A DNA stretch of 28,906 bases from Treponema sp. (lineage in GTDB: Bacteria > Spirochaetota > Spirochaetia > Treponematales > Breznakiellaceae): assembly GCA_031254385.1 (NCBI GenBank), contig JAIRUO010000094.1:1-28906 (forward strand), read 5' to 3'. Below are positions 5,816 to 13,679 of the stretch, one piece after another; position 1 is the first letter of the stretch, and each line of letters begins with the position of its first letter. The translations under genes were made by a program, and so were the position numbers. Below the pieces are notes generated by a model that ran no database searches, was not told the origin of the DNA, and was given only the letters and a program-made list of their open reading frames with translations.

Positions 5816-7185
5816 TTTTTGTGCCTCCGGTCTAATTCATCCAATACTTCTTCAATTTTAACTCCAGATCTTGTACACAGGGCAGTTGCGAAAAAGAAAA
5901 CGTCTGCGGCCTCCCATACCTGCTCGTCATGGGTTTCTGCCCTGCAAAGTTCTTCCGCTTCTTCCATCATTTTTTCTCGTACCAGTTTATCGTCCAGTGT
6001 TGCGGTGTATGATCCGGGCTTTGGATTCTTAAAACGGTCTGCGATGATCTTCTGAAGGTATTCTAGCGTATAACGGCGATCTGTCTCAAAGCATGACCAG
6101 TTTCCGGTATGGCACACCGGCCCTGCCGGATCGACTATCGCCAGGATCGCATCTCTGTCGCAATCAGCCCGCAGCCGTACCACTTTGAGTATATTGCCGG
6201 AATTTTCACCCTTCATCCAGAGTTTGTTCCTGCTGCGGCTGTGGAAGCAGAGCTTTCCGCGCTTAAATGTTTCGGCAAGGGCTTCCGTATTTGCAAAACC
6301 AGTCATAAGCACCTGCCCGTCCGTGGCCTGTGCAATAACCGGAAGGAGTGAATTGGCAGATTCATTATTCGTATTGGCTTTTTTCCAGTTAAGGGAACAG
6401 ACAAAGGCATCGGCAAGGCTTATTTTTCCGGTGTAAAGTGCCATGCCAAGCTGGACATCGCAGCCCAATTCCGCAAGGGTTTTGATTTCGTCTAAGGTGC
6501 TAACCCCGCCGGCAACCGTAACGCGACAGGAAACCTCCTCGCGTAATAGCCGTACTGGCTCAAGATCAATGCCCGTCATCGTGCCTTCTCTGTCAACGCA
6601 GGTAAAGAGAAATTCCGACACATACTGTGTCGCAGAACGCGCAGTTTCGACAAGGTCAAGGCCGGTTCTTGTTTTCCAGCCGTCCACGGTTATTTCATAG
6701 CCGGATTTGGTTTTCTCAGCATCTACATTCGCCGCAGAAGGACACTTCTCTGCGTCCACTGCCAGGATAATTCTATCCTTACCGATATTTTTTGCAAGCT
6801 CTTCGAGAAAATCTGTTATCAGCCGGAACTCTCCTCCGGCTGCGCCCGCACCTTTTTTCGCCGGATCACGAAAAGCCGCCGATCCGATAATTATCTTCCG
6901 CGCTCCCAGGCTGACCAAGAGGCGCGCCTGTTCCGCTGTCCTGATGCCGCCACCAACGCGACAATCTCCGGCGCGTAACAGAGGCTTGATTGTTTCAAGG
7001 TTACCGCCCGTTGACCCAAACGGTTTTACTCCCATAGCGGCATCAAGGTCGATCACCGCTATTTCACCGTAACGGTCAAATTCCTGGGCCAGTTCAAGAG
7101 TATTGTCCCGTTCCAGCACCAAATCCTTGCCCTGTTTTAGCTGAACCGCTTTTCCATTTTGAATATCAATTGATGCGATTACCAT
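5812..7185 (-). CDS. hisAIE: Trifunctional HisA-HisI-HisE fusion
   Basis: One 457-residue chain covers three activities of histidine synthesis. Residues 1-268 are a HisA-type TIM barrel (ProFAR isomerase) with Asp7 in IASIDIQNG, VIDLDAAMG (44-52), VGGGIRT (77-83), ILAVDAEK (140-147, second catalytic Asp) and AGGVST (225-230). After a short linker, residues about 282-368 are HisI (phosphoribosyl-AMP cyclohydrolase) with metal site DCDRD (341-345) and C-x6-C (Cys358, Cys365). Residues about 372-457 are HisE (phosphoribosyl-ATP pyrophosphatase) with EKMMEEAEEL (404-413) and EAADVFFF (425-432). HisIE fusions are common, but the N-terminal HisA is unusual. The barrel is HisA rather than HisF by its DLDAA segment. 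The segment DGWKTRTGLDL also recalls eukaryotic-type HisA (from memory). The gene overlaps hisC. Confidence 0.9.
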   Translation of the reverse strand: MVIASIDIQNGKAVQLKQGKDLVLERDNTLELAQEFDRYGEIAVIDLDAAMGVKPFGSTGGNLETIKPLLRAGDCRVGGGIRTAEQARLLVSLGARKIIIGSAAFRDPAKKGAGAAGGEFRLITDFLEELAKNIGKDRIILAVDAEKCPSAANVDAEKTKSGYEITVDGWKTRTGLDLVETARSATQYVSEFLFTCVDREGTMTGIDLEPVRLLREEVSCRVTVAGGVSTLDEIKTLAELGCDVQLGMALYTGKISLADAFVCSLNWKKANTNNESANSLLPVIAQATDGQVLMTGFANTEALAETFKRGKLCFHSRSRNKLWMKGENSGNILKVVRLRADCDRDAILAIVDPAGPVCHTGNWSCFETDRRYTLEYLQKIIADRFKNPKPGSYTATLDDKLVREKMMEEAEELCRAETHDEQVWEAADVFFFATALCTRSGVKIEEVLDELDRRHKK

Positions 7186-7218
7186 ACTCCGCTCCTACAC
7201 TCTTACCGTTTCTATGGG

Positions 7219-7857
7219 TCATGCAAGTATCCCCTTTGTCGAAGGAATTATTCCGGGCATCCGGTTATCTGTTTCACACGCATCCCCTAAGGCGCGAGCA
7301 GCAGCCTTGAACAGCGCTTCAATCTTGTGATGATCGCTCCTGCCCCGGATTATATCCAGATGAAGCGTAACGCCCGCAGTGGAAACAAAAGCCTGCCAGA
7401 AGTCCTGCACAGTATCAGCCTGGAAGTCGGCTGTTACGGCGTTTCCGCCGGGTGCGCCTTTTCCATGGGGTGCGGAAACAAAGGCCCCGGAAAACTCAGC
7501 CTCAAAAACCAGAAAGGGCCTCCCCGAAAGATCAACGGCAGCGCGGGCCAGAGTTTCGTCCATGGGGAAAAGGCAGCTTCCCGCACGGCGTATGCCACGC
7601 CTGTCCCCCAGAGCTTTGGCAAAACATTCACCTAACACCAGCCCTGTATCTTCTACCAAGTGATGCTGATCAACATGCAGATCACCGGAAGCATTGATCT
7701 CCAGGTCAAAAAGCCCATGCTGGGCAAAGGTATTCAGCATGTGGCCCATAAAACCTATTGGGTATTTCAGTTTGACATCGCCGTTCCCATCTATATCCAG
7801 TCGGATAAAAATATCTGTTTCTTTGGTACGCCTTGAAATTTCCGCAATTCTTCTCAT
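7219..7857 (-). CDS. hisB: Imidazoleglycerol-phosphate dehydratase
   Basis: HisB here is the single-domain dehydratase converting imidazole glycerol phosphate to imidazole acetol phosphate; no phosphatase domain is attached. The 212-residue protein has both metal-binding signatures: QHHLVED with His65, His66, Glu69 and Asp70, and SDHHKIE with His176, His177 and Glu180. It ends PGIIPSTKGILA. A Gly/Ala-rich stretch (129-139) makes it slightly longer than the usual 195-200. The frame is open further upstream, but that start would overlap hisG. AAAGAGGT lies just before the ATG at 7857, so I use that start. The gap to hisG is 25 bp and to hisAIE 33 bp, consistent with one operon. Confidence 0.94.
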   Translation of the reverse strand: MRRIAEISRRTKETDIFIRLDIDGNGDVKLKYPIGFMGHMLNTFAQHGLFDLEINASGDLHVDQHHLVEDTGLVLGECFAKALGDRRGIRRAGSCLFPMDETLARAAVDLSGRPFLVFEAEFSGAFVSAPHGKGAPGGNAVTADFQADTVQDFWQAFVSTAGVTLHLDIIRGRSDHHKIEALFKAAARALGDACETDNRMPGIIPSTKGILA

Positions 7858-7882
7858 ATTAACCTCTTTTATAGTGTCCAGA

Positions 7883-8755
7883 TTATGGAACAACTTTGCG
7901 CAGATCGTATTCCACAATATCCATTGCGCCTAATTTTTTTAGCCGGGGGATAAGCTCTGGGACTTCGTCCTTTTTGACCGCAATTTTTATTGCAAAACCG
8001 TCGCTGCCGCAGAGCGGCGAAACCGTAGGACTCCTCATGGCAGGCAACCCTGTTACCAGCGCGTTGAAATTTTCTTCATTCACGTTCATTTCCAGCATCA
8101 CCCTATCCCTGCCGTCAAGAACCGCCTTAAAGAGCATTGCCAATTCCTCAATACGCCTACGCTTTTCCGTATCCGCCATTGCAGCCTTAGACGCAACAAA
8201 GCGCGTAGACGACTCCAAAAGGCAAGCAATTATTTTTAGCCCGTTATCCTTCAAAGTCTGCCCCGACGAAGTATTGTCGATGATCATATCCGCATCATCC
8301 GGGGGGAACACTTCCGTTGCACCATAAGTGCGCAACAGCCGATAATTGTAACCCGCTGCAGAAAGCCATGCTTCCGCAATGTTCACATATTCCGTGGCAA
8401 CCACAACTCGTCTGGTTCGGAGCTCATTTTCTTTACATTCCGAAGGAATAGCAGCCACAATCTGCACCCTGTCAAAACCAAGGTCAAGCACTTCCTCGAC
8501 ATCCGCATTGCTTTCCTTGATCCAGTCTATACCCGTAAAACCCGCGTCATGGCTTCCCAGTTCCAAAAGCTCACCCACATTCTGGGGCTTCATGATTTTA
8601 ACATCCATCCAGTCTGCACCAACCGTTGGCCTATAGGTACGATCCGCCAGGCGCAAAGGAAAACCCGCCTCGCTAAACAAGAGCGACACATTATCGTAAG
8701 TGCGCCCCTTAGGAATTAGTATGCGCAGTTTAGGGTTTTTGTTTTTTTTCGCCAC
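7883..8755 (-). CDS. hisG: ATP phosphoribosyltransferase, long form
   Basis: HisG commits ATP and PRPP to histidine synthesis. The 290-residue length and C-terminal region (about 218-290, including the VSPLCG segment, FAIKIAVKKDEVPELIPRLK and DIVEYDLRKVVP) show the long form with its own ACT-like regulatory domain. It should therefore not need HisZ and should be feedback-inhibited by histidine. The N-terminal motif is LRILIPKGR (11-19). The central motif DADMIIDNTSSGQTLKDNGL contains the PRPP-binding stretch. The start is GTG at 8753-8755, preceded by a strong AAAGGAGG, and no better ATG is nearby. This is the first his gene of the run. Unit 2 of the GxxExxY elements begins 35 bp upstream, between hisG and any promoter further right. 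Confidence 0.95.
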   Translation of the reverse strand: MAKKNKNPKLRILIPKGRTYDNVSLLFSEAGFPLRLADRTYRPTVGADWMDVKIMKPQNVGELLELGSHDAGFTGIDWIKESNADVEEVLDLGFDRVQIVAAIPSECKENELRTRRVVVATEYVNIAEAWLSAAGYNYRLLRTYGATEVFPPDDADMIIDNTSSGQTLKDNGLKIIACLLESSTRFVASKAAMADTEKRRRIEELAMLFKAVLDGRDRVMLEMNVNEENFNALVTGLPAMRSPTVSPLCGSDGFAIKIAVKKDEVPELIPRLKKLGAMDIVEYDLRKVVP

Positions 8756-8789
8756 TTGAAACCTCCTTTACAGCATTTCCCCACTAATA

Positions 8790-9295
8790 CTCACACAAAG
8801 GCACTAAGGCGCAAAGGCACAAAGGGAGGAGGGTTAATCTAAGATACCATTAATGACACGTTCTATTCCATACTTCATTAGCTCAGCTCCGAAGTTCAGG
8901 ATAAATCCTAATTTTGTGTTAGTTAATTTCAAATAGGTTAATAATTGTTTTTTATGCACCGGATTTTTATTTTCAACTGACTTCAACTCAATAATAACTT
9001 TCCCTTCAATGAATAAATCAGCCCGAAATCCCACATCAAACTGCTCCCCTTCAAATTCTATCGGAATTAGTACCTGCCGTTGAACATGAAGCCCTCTTTT
9101 TGCTAATAATTTCATTAAAATCACTTCATACACGTTTTCCAAAAGCCCAGGCCCCAGTTTTTTATGTAAATATACAGCCGTATCGACTATAATAAACCCA
9201 ATCTCATTCTCATTCATCTTAGTACCCCCTTAGTGCCTTCGCGCCTTCATTCATTCTTCCCTTAGTGCCTTTGTACCTTAGTGCCTTTGTGTGAG
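8790..9295 (-). mobile_element. GxxExxY unit 2 (506 bp) with perfect 20-bp inverted ends
   Basis: The ends are an exact 20-bp inverted repeat: ctcacacaaaggcactaagg at 8790-8809 and its complement at 9276-9295. Between them is one GxxExxY gene. The outer 19 bases of the right end (9277-9295) match those of unit 1 (4661-4679) at 15 of 19 positions, and the total lengths are 506 and 511 bp. Additional related 'cttagtgcctt' segments occur inside both ends. No target-site duplication is evident. It sits in the 5' region of the his operon. Confidence 0.65.
8834..9217 (-). CDS. GxxExxY family protein, PD-(D/E)XK nuclease-like (copy 2)
   Basis: This 127-residue protein has the GxxExxY signature (GLLENVY, about 24-30) and the nuclease-like Asp ... 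Glu-x-Lys pattern in RADLF and VIIELKSV. It is about 79% identical to copy 1 by hand alignment and ends two residues later (INGILD). The ATG at 9215-9217 follows a G-rich ribosome-binding site (aaggggg). The biochemical role of this family has not been established to my knowledge; nuclease activity is a fold-based prediction. The gene lies wholly between the 20-bp inverted repeats of its unit and reads toward hisG. Read-through from it could help transcribe the his genes, which is inference. Confidence 0.85.
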   Translation of the reverse strand: MNENEIGFIIVDTAVYLHKKLGPGLLENVYEVILMKLLAKRGLHVQRQVLIPIEFEGEQFDVGFRADLFIEGKVIIELKSVENKNPVHKKQLLTYLKLTNTKLGFILNFGAELMKYGIERVINGILD

Positions 9296-9309
9296 AAATT
9301 TGCGAAAAA

Positions 9310-10074
9310 TCATTTCTCCCAGGCCCTAAAAACCCAAGCTCCCTTATGGCAGCGGAGCTGTCCTGCGCCAGAAACCCAGGTTTCCGGCAACTCGCCGACC
9401 AGTAAAACTAGAGGTTCTCCCATAGCTATAGAGATTGGTTCCGCAAAAGGGCTGCTTCCTGCCCAAAAAGTTTCCAGGCTGGGAATAGCAATTTCGATTC
9501 TGGGCTCAGCTTTGATACGCCTTCTGTCAAAGCCGGATTCCACGGTCTTTTGGGCGATAAAAGACCAGTCTGCAAGCCAGGGATCGCTAAGTATGTCCGG
9601 ATCTACAGTACCTTCACTAAACAATTCCCTGAACCGTGGCCAGTCGAACAGCCAGGGATGACGGGGAGTCCCCGAACTTTGTTGCAGATCGCTGCTCGCT
9701 GCCAATTCTTTCCAGAAGTTGGCGTCTATTCCGGCTTTCCAGCTTAGATTAAGGCAGTAGCCGGTTATATCCCAGGGGAAAAGCCCGCCGGCCGGCCGCA
9801 TTATGCCCGGATAAATGCCTTTTTCCGGCCAGAATGGCCATGCCAGAACCGGGTTGGCCCATTCCTCCATAAGATCAATGGCCGGAGGGTTCTTCCCTTC
9901 CCAAGAACGCCATTTCCCGTCCCCAGTCAGCCATTCCAGCCGCCAATGGGGTTTTCCCATGATTTCTTCCCATGCCGTAGGCAAAGGAGGCAGAACCGGG
10001 GTATAGGCCCCTCGAATTGGATGGGGGCCGCAGGAAACAATAAGAACCAAGCAAATGCAGATTATCGCCTTCAT
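9310..10074 (-). CDS. Hypothetical lipoprotein
   Basis: This 254-residue protein has a lipoprotein signal peptide. A short hydrophobic stretch after MKAI is followed by lipobox LIVSC, with Cys15 as the expected lipidated residue, so it should sit on the periplasmic face or outer surface of the envelope. The mature part is rich in Trp and Pro (for example WPFWPEKGIYPG, HPWLFDWPRF) and has no catalytic pattern I recognise. It ends VFRAWEK, only 14 bp from the inverted repeat of GxxExxY unit 2. It is co-directional with the his operon and may be transcribed with it, but there is no sign of a histidine-related role. The ATG at 10072-10074 has a G-rich site just upstream. Confidence 0.75.
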   Translation of the reverse strand: MKAIICICLVLIVSCGPHPIRGAYTPVLPPLPTAWEEIMGKPHWRLEWLTGDGKWRSWEGKNPPAIDLMEEWANPVLAWPFWPEKGIYPGIMRPAGGLFPWDITGYCLNLSWKAGIDANFWKELAASSDLQQSSGTPRHPWLFDWPRFRELFSEGTVDPDILSDPWLADWSFIAQKTVESGFDRRRIKAEPRIEIAIPSLETFWAGSSPFAEPISIAMGEPLVLLVGELPETWVSGAGQLRCHKGAWVFRAWEK

Positions 10075-10120
10075 ACCCCTATTACGGGTTTGTTATTCAT
10101 GGCGCTTCATTATTAAGGGC

Positions 10121-10322
10121 AAATGCGTTTGCTTGTGTCGGCATATAACCGCTGGAGCGGGGTGCGTGCCATAAAAAACCCTGTAGAATCTGGCTCCGGA
10201 GCCAAGGTCTCCGCGAACCATCAGACCTATGGTCTGCGGTTCGATGCCAGGGAATTCCAGTATGTTTTTTCTGTCCCGCTCCCCGCTCCGGCGGTTCCCT
10301 GCTGATACGGGTGAACGCATTT
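10121..10322 (+). repeat. Dispersed ~200-bp hairpin repeat, copy 1
   Basis: The ends form a 42-nt imperfect inverted repeat (10121-10162 with 10281-10322), and nearly all mismatches are G-T pairs that RNA could tolerate. Inside, AAAAAAC pairs with GTTTTTT, and two apical hairpins follow: CGGAG-CCAAGGT-CTCCG (10197-10213) and CGAACC...GGTTCG (10214-10243). A second copy in the same orientation is at 22800-22977. It may be a MITE-like element or a structured RNA. No coding capacity is evident. Confidence 0.75.
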
Positions 10323-10363
10323 ACTCTGCCTAATAGAAAAACAATAAACCCTATTTCTGTATG

Positions 10364-10479
10364 GAGGGAAGGGAAAGCCCTACCGGGGGCTATCGGCGTG
10401 ATTGGACAAAGGCCATGCCAGAGCATGCGTAAAAGAAGGCCACGGCCGCTAAGCCCCCGGTAGGGCTTTCCCTTCCCTC
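10364..10479. repeat. Perfect 28-bp inverted repeat with structured loop
   Basis: Bases 10364-10391 are the exact reverse complement of 10452-10479, with 60 nt between. The pairing continues inward: CGGCGTG (10394-10400) with CACGGCCG (10441-10448), and an apical CATGC-CAGA-GCATG hairpin (10414-10427). The whole forms a near-continuous hairpin. It is GC-rich and has no T-run, so it is not an obvious intrinsic terminator. It is unrelated in sequence to the repeat at 10121. Confidence 0.75.
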
Positions 10480-10555
10480 ATAAAGATAGAGCTTGTTATT
10501 TATTGATTTAACCCCACATTGCCTAAAGCCGATAATTATAGCATACTATAAGAAG

Positions 10556-11959
10556 ATGGCTGATACAAACGACTATAAAAAGACTCTTTCAGACGCTTTG
10601 ACCGCAAGGGCGGATTGGCTTGAAAAGTCAGAACTACCAAAATTAAAAGATGCGCTTCGTACATTTCAGATGGGATTTGCCTCTCTGTATAATCTTTACT
10701 TAAAAAAAGGGCTTGTAATCGAAGACCCTTATAAGCAGGAAGTCAAGATAGGGGAGCTAGAAGTTCCAGAAAGCGGGCCCTTTACAGAAGCAAAAAGGCT
10801 CGATCAATTAAGCCTGCGCCTTTCCAATTATGATACTCAGATGGACTTTCTGGTGAATTTCTATCAGTTCAGTGCGGATTTCCTTACTTTGGACAGGCTA
10901 AAAAGGATAGTGAACTTGGTCAAATATATTGATTGGGTTAATCTGACGCCGGATTCGCAGTCGGTAAATACCAAGGCTGCGGCAGAAATTACCACTCAGG
11001 TTAAGCTAGGCACAGACCCCATGACTATGAACGTCATCACCGAGTCTCTTTCCAACCTCAATAAACAATTTCCCATAATAATGGGTCATCTTAAAACCCT
11101 GGTAGATTACCGCAGGGAACTTTACAAGCTGGAACTTAGGGAATCGGTAACAAGTCAGATGGCTACTGGCGAAGCCAGCCAGCTTCCGCAAATAAAGAAA
11201 AAATTTGCACAGGCTAATCCCGGTAAGAGTTTTTACCCGGATCTGGCGGAAGAAATAATAAAAGAGGATTTTACCAGTGAAGGGCCAGCCCTAAGGGAAA
11301 AAATCCTTGCAAGCCTACAGGTGGCAGAAGTCAAAGCCAAAGTTGTCAAACAGCAGGTTCCGTTTAAGACAATATTATTGGAAGGCATTCAATGCGTAGG
11401 CAGTACCGCCCAAACTTTTATTGATGTTTCTACCAAGCTGGAAGAAAACCGAGCTGTCCTGGAAAGCGAAAAAAAAGGGTTCTGGATAGCGTTGAAGAAA
11501 ATATTCCGGCAGATGCTTAACAAAGAACCGGAGGCTGTGATTTATGAGCTGGATTATATAGACCCGATAAAGGGGGTGCCGATCCAGGAAAAACTTAATG
11601 TCAATAATTTTCAAAACGATCTGACCCGGAAAATAAAGATACTTACTTCCATGAGCAGCAAGGGAACGGGAATGGCAAAACTCGAAACCATGCAGGACGA
11701 GCAGCTTATCTCTTTCCTTGAAAAAAACATCCGCGACCTGCAATCTTACCATAAAACCCTGACAGCCCTGGATGAATTTTTTAAGGCCGAAGTTGAAAAA
11801 GAACACAGGGACAAAATCAAGGGTATAAAACCTGAATTAGGTACCATAAAAAACGCGATACTCCGGGCAAATTCCAGGCGCCATGAATACAGCGCCCAGA
11901 AGGAAGAAGAAGAGCAGCTAAAAAGGCTGGGAGTAAACCCTAGCGCCCAGGGGAGCTAA
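10556..11959 (+). CDS. Hypothetical helical protein, first gene of the carD-isp run
   Basis: I do not recognise this 467-residue protein. It has no signal peptide or transmembrane segment and is rich in Lys, Glu and Leu with long predicted helical stretches, so it is probably cytoplasmic. Examples are residues 10-40 and the C-terminal charged tail KEEEEQLKRLG. No catalytic motif is apparent. The open frame extends upstream to a TTG at 10493. I prefer the ATG at 10556 because it gives a normal charged N-terminus (MADTNDYKK), although its ribosome-binding site is weak (agaag). It is followed 7 bp later by a solute-binding lipoprotein and then carD, ispD, ispF and nth, all co-directional. Whether it works with any of these is not visible. 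Confidence 0.7.
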   Translation: MADTNDYKKTLSDALTARADWLEKSELPKLKDALRTFQMGFASLYNLYLKKGLVIEDPYKQEVKIGELEVPESGPFTEAKRLDQLSLRLSNYDTQMDFLVNFYQFSADFLTLDRLKRIVNLVKYIDWVNLTPDSQSVNTKAAAEITTQVKLGTDPMTMNVITESLSNLNKQFPIIMGHLKTLVDYRRELYKLELRESVTSQMATGEASQLPQIKKKFAQANPGKSFYPDLAEEIIKEDFTSEGPALREKILASLQVAEVKAKVVKQQVPFKTILLEGIQCVGSTAQTFIDVSTKLEENRAVLESEKKGFWIALKKIFRQMLNKEPEAVIYELDYIDPIKGVPIQEKLNVNNFQNDLTRKIKILTSMSSKGTGMAKLETMQDEQLISFLEKNIRDLQSYHKTLTALDEFFKAEVEKEHRDKIKGIKPELGTIKNAILRANSRRHEYSAQKEEEEQLKRLGVNPSAQGS

Positions 11960-11966
11960 ATTAAAA

Positions 11967-13673
11967 ATGAAAATAAAAATTGCCGCAGCATGGATAATTA
12001 TCTGCATTGCCGGATTTGCAGGGTGTAAGGCTACTCCGCATGAGGCGAATGAACCCTTAAGCCAGGCTGATTCAATTCCTGGCGAAGACAATCTGCCAGG
12101 AGAAAGCCCGATTCCAGAAGATGGGCCAGAATATGCGGAGACCAGGCCCAGGGCTTCCATACGGGATGTGCTTACCGTGGTTTTTTCCAAAGGCGAAGTC
12201 GAATTGGACTTTAGAAAATCCTATATTGCCAGCGATGCTCAGATTTTTACAGCCCTTTATGAAGGATTATTTTCTTATAACCCGCTGACCATGGAACCGG
12301 TATCAGCTCTCGCAAGCCGCTGGGAACTATCGGAAGACGGGAAGCAGTGGACTTTTACAATCAGGAACAACGCAAGATACTGGAACGGCGATCCGGTAAG
12401 GGCAGAAGATTTCCGGGTGGCATGGCTTTCGGTTCTGGAGCCGGGCCGGGATTCGCCGTATTCATCGCTCTTTGACATTATCGAAGGGGCCAGGGAATAC
12501 AGGCTGGGCACTTTGCGCGATCAAAATCGCGTGGGCATTTCGGCCCCCAATGACCGCACTTTGGTGGTGCGGCTTAATTCCCCTGCATCCTTTTTCCCCA
12601 GCATGTTATGCCATCATACTTTTGCCCCCGTTCACCCTTCCATGGCGAATAAAGCAGACTGGTCTGTGGGAATTCCTGTTTCCAACGGCCCTTTCTATAT
12701 TAAAGAAATGAATGAAGACCGGATGACACTTGTCAAAAATGATTATTACTGGGATGTATCAAATACCTCCCTTAATTCGATAATCATAGAATTTACAGAA
12801 GACGGCGATGTTGCCGCAGATCTCTGGAATTCGGGGCAGGCGCACTGGATTTCCGGCAATGTAAATTACGATGCGCTCCGGGACAGAAGCGGCATTACAG
12901 TCAACGCCATGTTTGCCACTTATTATTATTATATCCGATCCGCCAGAAGGCCCTGGGCTGATCACCGCTTAAGGCGGGCCCTTTCTCTGGTACTGCCCTG
13001 GGACAGTATCCGAGAAGGCCATTTTCTTCCGGCAACAACCCTTGTTTACCCTATTTCCGGCTATCCAGAAATTAAGGGGGTGGACACCACAGACGTAGAA
13101 GAAGCGCGAAGGCTTTTGGAAGAAGCCGGCTATGCCAGAGGGGTCGGGCTGCCGACTTTGGTAATTCGCATAACTCCTGATCCGGAAGCTGCACGAATCA
13201 GCCGCCTAATGGCAGCAGCCTGGATGGAAATGCTAGGGATTCCGTCCAGGGTTGAGGTGGTTTCCTACGGCAGTTATTTACAGTCCTTAAAAAGAAACGA
13301 TTATGACATAGGTTATTCAATATGGATAGGCGATTTTGCCGATCCTTACACCTTTCTCCAGATGTGGCGCAGGGATTCCAACCTGAATGACGCGCAATAC
13401 AATGACCCTGATTATGAAGCGCTTTTGGAAAAATCCATGACAGAAGAAGGAAGAAGGCGCTGGCAAACTTTGGCAGAAGCGGAAGAACTGCTGCTTTCAC
13501 GGGGAACCGTGCTGCCCATTTCCTACAACCCTGCCGTCAATGTTGTAGACACAGATGAAATAGAAGGCTGGTTCCCCAATGCGCTGGATATCCATCCTTT
13601 CAAATATCTTGCTTTTAGGAGTTTCCGTCCTTTACCAGGGGTGGCAATGGCTGCCTATTCTGTGGTACACTAA
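11967..13673 (+). CDS. Family 5 (oligopeptide-type) solute-binding lipoprotein
   Basis: This 568-residue protein is an extracellular solute-binding protein of the SBP_bac_5 family, which delivers peptides or similar ligands to an ABC importer. The signal peptide ends in lipobox AGFAGC with Cys20 as the lipid anchor. A Pro/Glu-rich linker (about 21-65) follows. The SBP_bac_5 domain starts near 68, with typical segments FTALYEGLFSYNP, LASRWELSEDGKQWTFTIR and YWNGDPVRAEDFRVAW. Later features are RRALSLVLPWDSIREGHF and the C-terminal region with ISYNPAVNV. No permease or ATPase genes are nearby, so it either serves a transporter encoded elsewhere or acts alone. The gaps to its neighbours are 7 and 6 bp, so it is part of the run ending in nth. 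Confidence 0.9.
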   Translation: MKIKIAAAWIIICIAGFAGCKATPHEANEPLSQADSIPGEDNLPGESPIPEDGPEYAETRPRASIRDVLTVVFSKGEVELDFRKSYIASDAQIFTALYEGLFSYNPLTMEPVSALASRWELSEDGKQWTFTIRNNARYWNGDPVRAEDFRVAWLSVLEPGRDSPYSSLFDIIEGAREYRLGTLRDQNRVGISAPNDRTLVVRLNSPASFFPSMLCHHTFAPVHPSMANKADWSVGIPVSNGPFYIKEMNEDRMTLVKNDYYWDVSNTSLNSIIIEFTEDGDVAADLWNSGQAHWISGNVNYDALRDRSGITVNAMFATYYYYIRSARRPWADHRLRRALSLVLPWDSIREGHFLPATTLVYPISGYPEIKGVDTTDVEEARRLLEEAGYARGVGLPTLVIRITPDPEAARISRLMAAAWMEMLGIPSRVEVVSYGSYLQSLKRNDYDIGYSIWIGDFADPYTFLQMWRRDSNLNDAQYNDPDYEALLEKSMTEEGRRRWQTLAEAEELLLSRGTVLPISYNPAVNVVDTDEIEGWFPNALDIHPFKYLAFRSFRPLPGVAMAAYSVVH

Positions 13674-13679
13674 ATACCG

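Larger units (their letters stand above)
10075..10555. other. Gene-free gap with two palindromic elements
   Basis: This ~480-bp gap separates the minus-strand lipoprotein from the plus-strand run starting at 10556. It holds a ~200-bp hairpin repeat (10121-10322) and a 116-bp perfect-armed inverted repeat (10364-10479). Open frames here are products of the palindromes and are not credible genes. The promoter of the plus-strand run should lie in 10480-10555. A weak candidate is TTGCCT (10519-10524) with CATACT (10542-10547), but it would leave almost no leader. Confidence 0.6.

Noticed and set aside
5812..6620. The TIM barrel of the fusion being HisF rather than HisA
   Set aside because: The N-terminal IASIDIQNG and DLDAA segments and the ALYTGK near the end follow HisA. 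HisF would have a CLDV-type start.
7858..7917. Longer start for hisB overlapping hisG
   Set aside because: AAAGAGGT immediately precedes the ATG at 7857, and family proteins begin near that point.
2782..8636. Many plus-strand frames opposite the his genes
   Set aside because: All are antisense to well-supported enzymes and lack start signals or recognisable domains.
10197..10250. tRNA-like features in the hairpin repeat: 5-bp stem with 7-nt loop, then GGTTCGA
   Set aside because: No acceptor stem, D-arm or CCA-compatible end can be built. The pattern is explained by the long hairpin.
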